This document shows, piece after piece, positions 35,382 to 48,266 of a DNA stretch of 64,000 nucleotides. The translations under genes and the position numbers were made by a program. The notes under the pieces are model-generated. The model saw only the letters and a list, made by a program, of their open reading frames with translations. It was not told the DNA's origin and searched no databases. This DNA is from Hymenochaete sp. R1 (Eukaryota; Basidiomycota; Agaricomycetes; Hymenochaetales; Hymenochaetaceae): NCBI GenBank assembly GCA_019400425.1, contig JAFREE010000048.1, forward strand, positions 1 through 64,000, in the 5' to 3' direction. Within the stretch, counting starts at the first letter, position 1; every line of letters starts with the position of its first letter.

Positions 35382-38300
35382 TCAAAGTGCAAGCGTGTCC
35401 TTCCACTTCTCCGTCACTTGTTCGCCCTTGAACACTTCGTGCAGCACTTCTCGCACATCCTCGACGTAGACGAAGCGAATACCGGTCTTGACGCTCTCGG
35501 GCACGTTCTCCTCAATGTCCATCCGATTTGCTTGCGGAGCAATGATAGTCTTGATACCTGCACGGTGGGCGGCGAGGATCTTCTCCTTGAGACCGCCGAC
35601 TGGCAGTACTTGGCCTACTAATGATATTTCTCCCGTCATAGCTGGGTAAAGGGTGTCAATATTAGCTTGAATGAAGGACGAGATAAACCGTACCGATATC
35701 CGGATGCACTTTCGTCTTTGTGAACAATGACACGAACGCCGTGAGAAGTGCCGTGCCCGCGCTCGGTCCCTCCTTCCCGATGCTTCCTTCAGGCATGTGA
35801 ACGTGGACGTCAATATCGGTCATGAACTGGTCCGTCGCGTTCTCAGTGATACCGAGGTCATACGCATGGCTCTTGACCCAACTGAGAGCAATTTGGGCGC
35901 TCTCCTTAATGACTTCTCCCAATTTTCCAGTCAGCTGAAGACCACCTTTACCAGGCATGCTCTACATCATACATTCGATGAGTTAACGTTTAATAAGGTC
36001 TCAATAATCTGAGCTCACCGTAGCTTCGATGGGCATCAAGGAACCCGAGCCATTCCCAAGGTATCCAAGACCGCTGCTCACACCCGGCGGAGGCGCAAAT
36101 CCGTACATCCTATCCTTATAGTACACCGGCGGCCCAACGTAACCCTTCAAGTCCTCCGGAAGAATGCGCACGTGAACAGAGTCTGGAACCTGGAGCGGCT
36201 TTCGTTCTTCGGTTGTAACGATCTTCTCCCCAGACTCTTCACCCTTGTTCGCTGTCCCAGTTTCGGAGGTAGCATTACTGTGCGGCTCTTGCGATTCAAC
36301 GGTGTGCGTCTGGTCATGAGATGCGGCGGGTGTTGTCTCTTCACCTTTCACTTTTTGTTCTTCTGGCTCTGGGAACACATCTTCTCCGAGATCCTTCACG
36401 ATGTTCAATGCAGCCTTGCGATAGACCTAAGGCACAAATATTGTGAGTCTTTAGTAAGTTGTGGAAACGATATGTCAACTAGCCTTGTCAATGTGCTTCT
36501 TCAAGTTACGAACTCCGCTCTCACGGCAGTACTGCTTAATAAGCACATCGATGGAAGATGGATCAAGGATAACGTCGGCCTCCTTGAGACCAGATGATTC
36601 CTTCGCTTGCGGTCCTAAGTACTTGTCTGCGATGACTGCTTTTTCCTCGGTGACGTATCCGCTGACTTCGATTACTTCCATACGATCAAGTAGAGGTGCA
36701 GGAATGGTGTCAAGCATGTTTGCCGTGCAGACAAAGAGCACGTGTGAGAGGTCGACAGGGACATCCATGCTGCACAAAAGTTTATAAGCTTCTGTCCTCA
36801 AAATATGTGGTGGAGGAAGACAGCTCACTAGTGATCCAAGAAAGCTGCGTTTTGCTCGGGGTCGAGCATTTCCAGAAGGGCGCTTGCCGGGTCACCATTG
36901 TAACCTTTCCCAATCTTGTCTACTTCATCAATGAGCACCAACGGGTTTTCCGTCCCAACACGTTTCAACGCCTGAATAATCTTGCTCGGTAATGCACCAA
37001 CATACGTTCTCCGGTGTCCCTTGATCTCGGCAATGTCCGTTAACCCACCCACAGAGAAGCGGAAGAACTGGCGATTGAGCGCGCGCGCGATGGACTTGCC
37101 GATCGATGTCTTTCCGACGCCCGGAGGACCAACAAAACAAAGGATCTTCCCTTCGACAGTACCCCGTAACTTGCCAACGGCGAGGAACTCAAGGATGCGG
37201 TCCTTCACGTCCTTCAAACCATAGTGGTCTTCGTCCAGGACGGTCACAGCATGCTTTATAGAGAAATTCTCTTTCGAGTGGACTCCCCAAGGAATCTACC
37301 ACAAATTTTGAGAAACTTGAAACTGCTAGATCTGCTACTGAGCTTACCTGTGTGAGCCATTCAAGGTAGTTACGCGTGACATTCGCCTCAGAAGCAGCAG
37401 GCTCGAGCAGTGTAAGCTTATTCAATTCTTCATCGAACACTTTCCGGACACCATCGGGCATCTTTAAAGCATTCGCGCGTTCCTTGAATTTTTCGATGAG
37501 CTTATCCTTGCCATCTGATTCCATTCCAAGCTCTTTCTTGATACCCTTGAGTTGCTCCATAAGATAGTATTCCCGTTGTCGTTTCGCGATCTTGCTGTCG
37601 ACGTCGCGAGACAACTTGCTCTGCAGCTGTGCGTTGATAAGCTCCTTCTTCAGAACCAAAAGCGCCTTTCCGAGACGATCTTCCACGGAGAGCGATTCTA
37701 GCACATCCTGGAGTTCACCTACTTCGCCCGTCGAGACTGCGGCAGCAAAGTCCGCGAGCTTGTCCGGCTCGTCGAAGACATTGGTCGCGACCTGGTTTAT
37801 CGAGAAGTTGGTGATTTGATCACGGAATAACGGGTTCAACTGTGCAATATCCTTAAAGACGGAGACAATCTCAGACATGAACGCACGGATGTTCTGGTCG
37901 TCCTTATTGTACGGTTGCGTTGTGAGATTCTCAATATTGACCAACGAGATGTCATGGTTGTGTAAGAACGCCGTTTGGACCGAACCTGCGTTCTGACGTG
38001 CGACTTCCGTGGACTGCTCATGCTCTGCAGAAATCGGCGTCATGGGTGGGGTCGGTAATCCATCCACGCCTTCCTCCACATTAACAACAGACCCAGTCGA
38101 CGACGACTCTTGCCCGCTCTTGACTAATTCCGTGAGCCTGATCCTCCGATGGGGATACAAGACAGCCGTCAAGCCCTCATCCTTGTCGTCTTTCCCAGCA
38201 GCCGCGAACACGCTCGTAATCTGCGCGAACACACCCACAGGATGCACAGAGTCCATATCCGAAATGACATCCGAGTCCGTGTTTTCGTCCTTGAGGAGGA

Positions 38301-39024
38301 ACGCACCGAGGTACGGTTGCCCACGACGCATCATATCCTTGATCGCTGCGACGACGCCGGGATTGCGTACGACGACAGCTTTGTAGAAGCCTGGAAATAG
38401 CGGACGCCGAGCAATGGGGAGTGCGAGGACCTGCGGGTAGTTTTCGGGAACGGATTGCCGGGAGATTTGAGTTGAAGAGCCTGAGCCTGAGTTGGAACGC
38501 GAACCAGAGTCTGAAGAGCCATTTGATGGTGGTGAGGATTGTCCAGACTGAGAGTCGGATGCCCCTCCAGGTGAATTTGGCGGTTCAGGAGGTGAAGCAG
38601 AGCTAGAGGGGGTGCCGTTCCCTGTCCCGTCACCAGCAGACTCGGATTTCAACCTCCCATCCTCCTCCGGCTTTCTGGCACCATCCTCCAAATTATTCTC
38701 GCTTTCAGACCCAACAGCCTCCTCACCCTCATCACTCCGTTCGGTATCCTCCTCTTCTCCATTTTTTCTCGTATTGATCCACCTGGGATGCCTTAAGCTA
38801 TCTGTCGGGTGCGGTAATCCCGCCGACGCCGACGTATAAAACGAGCGCAGCCGCGTCGCTAACAACTGCTGCTTCGTCCTCGACCGCAGCTGGGCCTGCG
38901 ATTGCGTGCAGAAAAGGGTGGAAGCAGCATGGAAGTGGAGAGCGGAGGTCCCTGGCTCACGCAGCACACGAGACGCCAGCTGAGAATGTCTCGAAAGCAA
39001 TGAGGCCGCCGCCGTGACGCTCAT
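35382..39024 (-). CDS. PIM1: Mitochondrial Lon protease (Pim1)
   Basis: This ATP-dependent serine protease of the mitochondrial matrix degrades damaged proteins. The first 60 residues ([20 protein letters not shown] and on) are rich in Ala, Ser, Leu and Arg like a presequence. A long acidic and Ser/Pro-rich linker follows to about residue 190. The LON substrate-binding domain starts near [18 protein letters not shown]. The AAA+ module has Walker A GPPGVGKT at about residues 615-622 and Walker B VLIDEVDK. The S16 protease domain has the catalytic Ser in [16 protein letters not shown] and the catalytic Lys in [14 protein letters not shown]. Six exons, the first about 1.68 kb. The AAA+ alpha-subdomain carries an inserted acidic stretch around 36160-36380, as in fungal Pim1. 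Confidence 0.96.
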
Positions 39025-39137
39025 CGCTATAAGAGACGCCTACGAACGTCCTTATACAGCCAAAAGAAAAAGGGTCAACCTCTAGCAAATGCGAGTACGG
39101 TCGCCAAACCCTTTGGCCGTTGGTCTCCGTCGACTCG

Positions 39138-39445
39138 ATGGCGGGTGAAGAAAGAGGTGAGAGAAAGAGAAGACCGGTTTATGAACTCGCGATTGCGCGC
39201 GTATTCAGCAAGAAATTGGTGAGCATGTCATTATTTCCCACGCTTACTAACTCTTTGACATTACTTTTTCTCGTACACAATCTACAATCTAGAAACGGAT
39301 TTATCTCCAATCTTGCCGTGATTCCACTCATCATTCGGGAGGGCTCTCAGGTTCAAGAGACATCGTCATCTCAAACTTATTCACCACCCACCATCAAATC
39401 TGGGTAGGTTCAATTCGAGTCTCTCCGTCGATCACTACGGTATAA
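39138..39445 (+). CDS. Possible small spliced gene, 77 aa, unknown
   Basis: Not recognised. Two exons (39138-39218 and 39293-39445) join in frame to 77 aa starting MAGEERGERKRRPVYELAIA. The 74-nt intron has strong signals: GTGAGC donor, TACTAAC branch and TAG acceptor. The protein is basic at its N-terminus with no clear domain. It sits 113 bp from the Lon start on the opposite strand. A 5' untranslated or non-coding Lon-divergent transcript would explain the same signals. Confidence 0.35.
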
Positions 39446-40023
39446 TCCCAATAACAAGAAGAAAAAAAAACAAGAAAATCAAAGAAGGGACGTATGATCA
39501 AGAAATGACAAGAAAAGAAAGAAAGAGAAGGGAAGAGTAGTCGACTGCAAAGGTAGCGATGGAGACACAAGAAAGGAAGAAGGAAAGAAAGAAAAAACGA
39601 AAATTCATTTCGAGATTCGGTAGATGGTCAAGGACAAAAAAAAGATAAGTCAGAGTTCAAGACTGAGTCGAAATTGCATGCGTAAGGGAGATGAAGCTGA
39701 GGAATGAAAGGTAGAAGGTTACAAGCTGAGAGTTGGGGGAGAGTCCGTGGTGGTGAATGGGGAGTCCGTGTTGATGTGCATAAAAGTTGACATGAAAGAA
39801 GCTTAAGCGCGAAAAATAAAGATCGACAGAGCTGTAAAAAGATGAAACGATAATGATGAATGAAGGTGGAGGTGCAAGAAACGAGTCGAAAGAAAGGCAG
39901 ATTGGTGGACAAAAAGACTGTGGAAAGGTATAAACCGTAAATAGTAAATTTTATTTAATTTTCGTGTGTGTGGGGGTGAGGGAGAAGGAGTAAAAGGGGG
40001 AAGGGGACCACCTTCAGTTGCGA
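39446..40023. repeat. Purine-rich GAAA/GGAA low-complexity tract and 3' spacer
   Basis: From 39447 to about 39640 the plus strand is nearly all A and G with GAAA and GAAAG units. The rest leads to the stop codon of the Bem2-like gene. No coding sequence was seen. Confidence 0.6.
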
Positions 40024-43000
40024 CTACACGGAATGAGCGAGGCTCTCGTCAGGCTCAGGCGACCCCGTCACTCGTGGAACGTCAATATCGGGCACGGACA
40101 ACACTTCAGCATCCATATCCAGATCGACTTCCTCTTCGCCCTCATATTCACCCTCGCCCTCACCAACATCCTCTTCGTCCTCACCCTCATCCGCGACTTC
40201 TTCATCAAATATGTAGTGCATCTAAAGAAACACAGCACATCAAGTTCCTGTAGAAGCACACAAAGTAAAACTGCTTACGTGTGTGAGGAGAGCCTTGAAC
40301 AGAGCAGTGATCGCACCCATGTTCTTCATAATCAGCGCAAAGTTGTTATTAGGAGCGCGAAGCAAGTTCGGACAGATGACGGTCGCAAGGTTATCTGGCG
40401 TCATATGGTTCTTTTCTTCATAGTCCGCAACACTACAAATTTCAAATCACATTAGGACAAAAAATACTCGGGGTACAGACAATGACGACGCAAGACACAC
40501 CGATCCATATGTTCCATGAGCCGCCTGAGTACAGAGAAATGCGCACGAGGGAAGAGATGCACGACTTGTCGAATCTTCGCAAGTCGTTCGTCCAGGTCAG
40601 GTATCACTTCAACCACCATCAACATCAGCAAGGTCATCGAAAGGTATAATTATATAAGAACTTACCAGCAGCATCGACGATAGGATCAAAGAACATCTCA
40701 GGTATGACGGGCTCAGGGAGCACTCTGAACCAGTACTTGGCAACACCGGCGACAGCGTTGATATCGGTGTACGGGTCAATGAAATTCTGGCCCTTGTTCA
40801 ACGCCTCTCGTAGACTTGTCACCTCCGTAGTCGCCCCAGCGACACGATCTTCAAAAATTAATCATCAAAAACAGCGCACACTTCAGCACGTAAAAGAACC
40901 ACTCACAAATACCCGTCTCCGTCAACCCACGTTTCTCAATCTCCCTCAGCAATAGATCAAGCACTTTAGGTATCGCATCCGCCCCAACCTCCTCGTCTTC
41001 CGCCTCCCTCCGTAACAAGAACGACAGATCCACCCCAAACACCGCCGTAGGGTCCCTAATCGCCGTCAACGGCCTCGGCTGAATATGATCCGCCATCATC
41101 TGCGGCCCCGACCCTCCCCCGCCCCCAATATACGTCAACCGTCTCTGCGCATACGTCTTCACCGTCGAGCTCACCGCGCCCATCCACGCATTCATATCGT
41201 TCTTCCCCAGCGCCTGGAACAAATAATGTCCGCCGTCCTCTGTGTCGATCTGGAACGTGAACGAGCGCTCGTTGTTGATGAACGCCGTCACATGCGCGTC
41301 GACGAGGCTGAGGACGAGCGCCGCTTTGTGCGAGGGGAGGAAGTCGAGTTCGGCGGGCGTCCGGCGCGGGTGGTGGTGTGTGTTGGCTGACGTGTTGTTG
41401 GCGGTTTCGGAAGTGAAGGCGGTTGAGATGGGGCGCATGAGGCTGAAGAGGGCCGACATGCTGCGTTTCCCGCGCTGGTGCTTTACGCCGCCAGACTGCA
41501 GCTGGCGACCGTCCATAGCCTTGTTCATGTCCTCTTCTCTCCTGTCAAGTCGTTGTTGTTCGTGACGTTTCTCTTTCATGAGCCTTTCGCGCATATACCT
41601 GTCGCGCTTGATCTTCTCCTGCTGGGCCAGGACGGAACGCATGAACGGTCGTGGGCCGCCTTTCCTGCTCGGGGTCGGGGGCACGTTAGTGCTCGAGGCC
41701 ATAGCCTCTCGCAGCGCCTCCTCCTTCAAGAATCGTAAATCGAGATTCGCATCATCGATCGACTGCTCAATCCGATTCAAGCGCTCGAAATCACACCGAT
41801 CCATCTCGCGACGCTGGTTCCCGCTCCGTACAACGTACGACGAAGCGTTGGCGATGATGTTCCCCAATTGCCTCCTTTTATCGAAATTGACGAGGTTCAT
41901 CGGCGTCTCGGCTTCCATCGGCGAGTCCAACACGTCATTCAGCGTCAATATCTCCAGCATGCGCTCGAACAACCAAGCAGGGTCAACCGTCAGCCTCTCC
42001 TTACTCGACACATGCCCGCTTCTGAACGACGACAAAAGCGATACCAACGACTCCACCGAAGCGTTCCTTGCGTTCGCCACGGACTGCCACGCTCGTCCGA
42101 ATAACCTACTCTCGGGGCTGACAATAGCAGACGTAAGAACCGCTTCGGCGAACGAACGCACGCATGGCCACTCCACGAGGTTCGTATCCAGATGCATCGC
42201 CTGCAAATCTACACTTCTCAACCGACACACCTCAATCGCCTGCAAGAACAACTCCATCCGCGCCTGCCTCACCTCCAACCCAATAAGCCGCGCCGCCAAA
42301 GCACCGACGGCCCATTGCCGTAGAATGTTGTACGTTCGAATGAGGCTGCGAATACCGGGAGGCAGGAGCCGGTACAGGTTTTCCCCGGAGTATTCGCCTG
42401 CGAGAGAGGTCGGCTCGACTTCCATGAGAAACGCGTAGAAAGACTGGATCTCGACTTCGTCAACAACCGAGGTCGGTTCGCGTGGTAAAAACCAGCCCGT
42501 TCGGTCCGCCGTCTGCACTTCCAAGAGGTCGGCGGTCATATGGAGGTCCTTCAATTTCACATGAGCACTTCAATCCAAAAGAACAAGAACCAGGGAAAAA
42601 GATGCATACCTCTTGATTCACACTCCGGAACGCGGAAGACGCTATCGCGTCCAAATTATTGACGAGATCCGTAGCACTTATCTTCTCCAAATCCGGCGGA
42701 TTGATCCCATAATTATGCACAATCGTCGCGGACGAAGCGCCTCTCACAGGCACCTGCTTCGTCGTCGGACGCATCGTCTGCGCAACGAACGAATCCAACA
42801 GCGTCTTCCTCTCCTTCTCACACACCGTCAACACCTTCTCCAAATCAGAGCCCGCACTTCCATGCCCATGCGAGCCATTCGCTGAGGAAGAGGCGATGTT
42901 GAGGTCGTGTTGGGTTGACTGGGAGAGGAAGTCGCGGATCGCTGTGTGTAGCTCGGGATCGTCAAGTGCGTCCTGGGCGCCTCCACCTGTGTGAACCCAC

Positions 43001-46000
43001 TCCGCGATAGTCCGAATAACGGCTTGTCGGGAACGCAAAACTTGTTCCGCTTCGTCCACAGGGAGCGACCTCCCGCTCCCGCGAGACAAGGAGGATAAAT
43101 AATCCTTCCGCAATAACTAATACAAAGAAGAAAACGCATTAATGAATCGGCTCCGAGGCCACCACAGGCAATAGACTAGAAGGCCAAAAAAGAAGAAGGA
43201 AAGAAGACGACTGATTGCTCACCTCGAACAGCTCACGCGGAGACACAAAACTCCGATAACTGGCCCACCATATCCTCGCAAACTCCTTACAATCCACTTT
43301 CACAGGCCTCGTCTTCCCCTCCCTCAACGCCATCTCCCCATTGTCGTCCGCAACACTCACGCTCACGCCTTCCAGCCCATGGATCAGGAAATGCACGAGC
43401 GCATCGAGCGTGCCGGCTTGGACGACAGCGTACAACGGCGACTCGCTCTGTTGCTGCTGCTGCTGATCGAGTGATGAGGATGCCGACGGTTTCTGGGAGA
43501 GGGCAGGCAGGGAAGCGCGTCGCGCCCGGCTGCTTTTGCGGTCGAGACCCGCTGCGGCGGACTTGACGCGGATCGATGGTTGGCGGCTGGGAGGTAAGTC
43601 GCTGTTCCCCGTATCGCGATCCGAGTTGGGCGACGACGCAGCAGCAGCAGCTGTAGCTGCAGCAGACGCCGACGAAACGACGCACAAAAGCAGTTCGCCG
43701 TCGAACACAGGCAACATCATCCCCCCAAAGTCAAATGCCCCCATCCCGTTCCCACCGCGCGCCCCAGCAGCTCTCCCATTCCCATTCTTCTTGTTCACCT
43801 CATACGTATGTGCGTGTCCATGTCCTTGTCCATGATCCCCCGCACTCGACCCCGCACTCATATTCCTCGTCCTCCCCTCCAACGCGCTCTTCAAATCTGC
43901 TGCCCGGACCGTATGCCCGACGTCACTGCTACTACTGAACACGTTGCTCGTCTCGTAGCTCATCTTCTTACTCCTCACGAGCTGGGACCGGTCGATGAGC
44001 GTGACGGTGGGGAGGATGTCGGGAACGAGGAGCGGGACGAGAGTTTGTGGGCCTCCTTGATTGTGAGTAGAGGGGCGAGGGGCCCAGTAGTACGGTGCGA
44101 AAAGTCCTTTCTTGCGTGGTTCGGCGGCGAAGGAAAGCGCCATAAATTGGTTGATCCTAGAGGGGAAGTCGAAGACGACGCGATAATGTTCGGTTAAGAA
44201 AAAGAAAAAGAGAAAGAAACCATCCGCCAATGATTAATTTTCCCACCACTCATAAAGAACAGCAGGGAAGCACTCACTGCCGGAACTGCTTGTGCACCAC
44301 CGGTGCCTTCGCCGCCTCCTTCCAATGCTGCACCAGCCTCCACACATCCTCCTCTCCCTCCAATCCCCCATCTCTTTGGTTGACAACAACAGCCCCACCG
44401 CTCCCATTCGTAACACACCGAACAGCCCGATAAAACTCGTCCCAGATCCCCTTCGCCTCATACATGGTCACGACGGCCCATTCGTTCGACTTGCCCTCCT
44501 GAAGCGACTCAAGAAGGCGAAGCATCCTCGTCCGGAGCTCCCCTCCCCACACCGTTTTCTTCGGCTCCAGCACGCTCACCCCAGAACCCGAACCAGAACC
44601 AGAAGCCGCCCTGCTATTCGCCATCGAGCCCTCCCCGCTGCTGCTGCTGCTATTCGAAGACGAAGGATACACCCACGCCTTCACCGCCCCCAACGCCGTC
44701 GAGTCCACCCTCCTCCACGCCTTCTCGAGCCTCGCAACCGGCTTCGAGCACAACCCCGCCATCACCGCCCTCCACGTACACTCGTCGCCCGCCAGCCTGC
44801 TCATCTCGCCTACGCGTGCCCAGCGCCCGATGATCTCCGAGCGGACGTGCGTGCGCGAGTTCGGGCTGCTGCTGCTGTTGCTTGTGGGCGCCGCGTTGTG
44901 ATCGCGGTCGTGGTCCGTGTTCGAGGAGCCCGGACCTAGGATGTGGGAGATGACGGTTAAAGTGAGCCAGTGTGGTGCGTCGTCCGAGCCAAAAATTTCC
45001 GCGAAAGGCGTGAGCGGAGTCTCACCCATCAATACCTCTGCGCTAACATTCGCACTCGCACTCGCACTGCTGCTGTTCCTACTGCTGCTACCACCATGCG
45101 AAGCACTCAAAGCAGCATCGATCACCCCACGCTGATAAAGCAGCAAACTCCTCGACACCACCTCAGGCTCGAACCTCCCAAACACCTCTCTCGTGAACCC
45201 CCCTTGCTCAAGCGCAGCCCACACACGCGTCTTCGACGAGGACGACTTGATCGAATGCGCCGGGGACGGAGACGGTGACTCCACCCCACCCGGGCCGTGC
45301 GAGCTCCGCGAGAGGAGAGCAGGAGCCTGGAGGAGGGCAGAAGCTGAACCCATGGACGAAGAGGTCGAGGGGGCTTTGTGGCTATATCCGCTCCCGTCTA
45401 CCATGGCGAGGGCTGCACGGTGTCTGGAGCTCAGCGCACTCAGACTTGACGTCCTATTTGGTCTTTCCGGTATCGCGCCGGAGCCTGAGCCTGAGCCTGC
45501 ACTCTTTACAGTAGGCGTCGACGGCGTCACCGTCGTCGCCGTCATCATCATTTTCATATTCTCCAGCTCGGCTGGGATCGTGTCCTTGATGAAGGTCGTC
45601 CACAAAGCCACGTCCGCAGGATGCGAGTGGTACGCCAAGTACGTCCTCACGAGCCACGTCACGCGCGACTGCGCCGTGTCCTTTGCCTCTTCGTCGGGAG
45701 ACCCGCTGACGAAGTAGCCCGCGCAGCGCGTGAACTCGGACTCAAACTTGGGACGAGGGACGAGGTAAGGAAGGCAGAGGAGGACGGCGGAGGCGAAGGA
45801 TTCTGGATTTGAGTTAGAGTTAGGATTAGGATTGGAGGAGTTGTTTGGAGAGGCATTGTCATCGGATGAGGGTGATTGCTGGAGGGTGTTGAAGACGGCT
45901 TCGTGCACGAGCGCTTCCAATGACCCGCTCGTTACCTTCCCACCCTCATGCACAAGCTCAGGATGCGTCCTCCGTCCCCAGAACGTCCTCTTCTTCCTCC

Positions 46001-47718
46001 CTTGCTCTCTATCCTTTTCTTTCGTCGCCCCTCCATCTTCTTCGTCTTCCCCCTCCTCCTCCAGCGACACCAGCCCCGTCGGGAACAGCTCCTTGATCGC
46101 AGCCGCCCTATCCCCCGGCGGCTTATAAAAATGCAGCTTGGACCCCTTCAGCACCACCTTGAACGGTTTCCAATTCTTGTTCGAGGACAGCTGGGGCGCG
46201 GAGACGTTGTAATTGTGCAATCTGATCAGGAACCCGGACCGGTGCACGATCTGCGAGGCGCGGCGCGTCGACTCGGGCTCCTCGTCCGCCAACCCCGAGT
46301 CCGGCTCGACGATAGTCGGCGTCGTCGCATTATTCGCACTTTGGCTTTGACTCGGGTTATTATTATTATTATTATTCGCAGAGTTCTTCCGCTCCGGATT
46401 GCCCCCGAAGTAAAATGAAAAGGCACCGCCGCGCGCGGACGTCGTCGTCGTCGTCGCTGACGATGATTGGTTCGAGCTCGATTGATGGCTCGCGGAAGGA
46501 TGGGAATGATCGACGACAGGGACAGGGACAGGCTTCGAGATGTTCATCATCATATTCCCTCCACCGCCGCCGCCGCCGACAGACTTTGCCGCAACGTGTC
46601 CTCCTCCTCCGTGGGAATGGGACCGGTCAAAGTCGAACGACCGTTTCCGCGAGGCGACTTGTGGGCTGGGCGGGGCAAGACGATGACTTGGGGAGGCCAC
46701 AGACGACGTCGGCACGGATGAGTTTGAGCCCGAATGGGAGTGCGCGTGTCGGAGCTGCCGCATGGGGTGGTCGCTCGGCGGCGTTGACGGCGTGTTAGGC
46801 AAAGAAGGGAAGGGGAATATCTTATGGTTGAGCGAAGTCGGCGTGCTCGGCGTGCCCGTGCGGTACTGCTCGATCTTCTGCTCGAGCGTGATGGGTGCAC
46901 TGGTGTTCAGCGGGGCGAGCTTATGCGATACGGATATGGATGCGGGGGAGGAGGCTGAGAACGTGGAGAGGTTGTCGACGGATCGAGACCAGCCTTTGCG
47001 AGCGATGCTACGGAGGTCGCCCGAGCCGTTGGACCCCGTCGAAGTCGGGGTCGCGTTGATCAAATCGACGCTTGAGCGCGTCGTGGACAAATCGAGCACA
47101 GACCTGGTGATAGATACACCCATAGATCAGTACCCGTACCATTCCATCAAGAATCAAACTTTAGCTTAAAACTGCGAGCGATATGATATGATACGATACG
47201 ATACGCCTAGAACGCGCACATACCCCCATAGAGGAAACTGAATTGAACTTTGAAAAAGGAAAAGAGAAAAATACTCACCTGCTGGCCCTATCGCTTAGGG
47301 GCGAGGCCAAACCACCAGAGAACTTGCCGTCCGGGCCAGGGCTCTGGAGCGCCTCGATCGGCCTCGGGTCAGTTGGGCCAGAGATAGTCGGACGTCTGCG
47401 CGAGCTTGTCGAGCTTGAGCTGATGCTTGCGCGGGGTTCGGTAGGACTGGCGCGCGAGCCGGAGGCGGAACGGTTGAACCATTTAGTTGGACGGGTGAAG
47501 AAGTTGGAGAAGGAGTTTGAGGGAGAGGCGGAGCGGCTGAATGAGGGCAAGGAAGGAGAGGGTTTGACTGAGTGGGAACTGCTGCCTTCACGGGTGGGGT
47601 ATGCTGGCTGCTGCGATTGCTGTTGAAACGGCTGCTGCTGCGACTGGTGATGGTATTGGTTTGGGGGCGCAGCTAAGCTTGAGGAAGTGTTAGATGGCTG
47701 AAGGCGTTTGGCGGGCAT
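40024..47718 (-). CDS. BEM2: Bem2-like Rho GTPase-activating protein (RasGEF, PH, RhoGAP)
   Basis: This large polarity regulator of roughly 2,400 aa would stimulate GTP hydrolysis by Rho/Cdc42-type GTPases during polarised growth and budding. Start MPAKRLQPSN at 47718. The N-terminal half is disordered and rich in Ser, Asn, Gly and Gln, with a conserved-looking adaptor region (HRSGFLIRLHNYNVSAPQL and KPFKVVLKGSKLHFYKPPGD) near 46220-46130 that resembles a first PH fold. A RasGEF N-terminal motif (CKEFARIWWASYRSFVSPRE) and a RasGEF-like domain follow. Next is a PH domain (HKAALVLSLVDAHVTAFINN to AWMGAVSSTVKTYA) and then the RhoGAP domain. The GAP arginine finger GIYRVAGA is intact but split by an intron near 40855. 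An acidic tail ends at 40024. Simple repeats encode poly-Asn, poly-Gln and poly-Ala. Confidence 0.9.
43446..43466 (-). repeat. CAG-type triplet tract encoding poly-Gln
   Basis: A short CTG-rich triplet run on the plus strand encodes about six Gln residues in the Bem2-like protein. Just downstream, at about 43640-43670, a GCAGCAG run encodes alanines. Confidence 0.7.
46357..46377 (-). repeat. ATT triplet microsatellite encoding poly-Asn
   Basis: Seven TTA/ATT units encode an Asn run in the disordered N-terminal half of the Bem2-like protein. Confidence 0.75.
47179..47205. repeat. GATAT/GATAC pentamer microsatellite in intron 1
   Basis: Tandem GATAT then GATAC pentamers, about five units, lie in the first intron of the Bem2-like gene. 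Confidence 0.65.
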
Positions 47719-48266
47719 TATGGGCGGTAGGAAACGTAGAAAACGTTGCTGTCGTCGTCTTTGTCGTCGTCGTCGAGGGAAAAGGGAGTGTGATAGTGGA
47801 TGGGATGGTGGTAGAAAGGAGAGGAGAGGGAGTGGAAGAGAGATGTAGAACAACCGGGAAAGGAGCTAGAGAGCTGGTTCTAGTTCTGGATAACTGCTAC
47901 GAAACAACTAAGAAACGCACCCTCCCCAGTCGTTCCACGCCCTGTTTGAGTACACTCTGTTAGCTTGAGCTGAGTGCCGAGACGATTGAGAGCGTGTCTG
48001 GGTGTGTATTGTACAGAGGAGAGAGGAGAGGATGGAGGGAAGAGGAAGAGAGCCGAGCCAAGAGCAGTCCTAGTGATTCGCGTCGGTCCACCAGTAGCTC
48101 TCCTCCCTTCGTCTCTCCCTCTCGACGGTCACTGCTGCGCTCTAATATCAAAACAAAATAAAAGCGGAGACTAATCACTCTCTAGTCAAAGCACTTAAAA
48201 AGCAGAGAGGGACCACGACTGCTACCAGTGACTGACATTGACTACACTAAACTGGACTGAGAAGAG
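47719..48266. promoter_or_regulatory. Divergent 5' region of BEM2-like and ALG12 genes
   Basis: This 548-bp space separates two start codons on opposite strands. It is G/T- and then A/G-rich on the plus strand with no clear element. No CACGTG box was seen. Confidence 0.35.
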
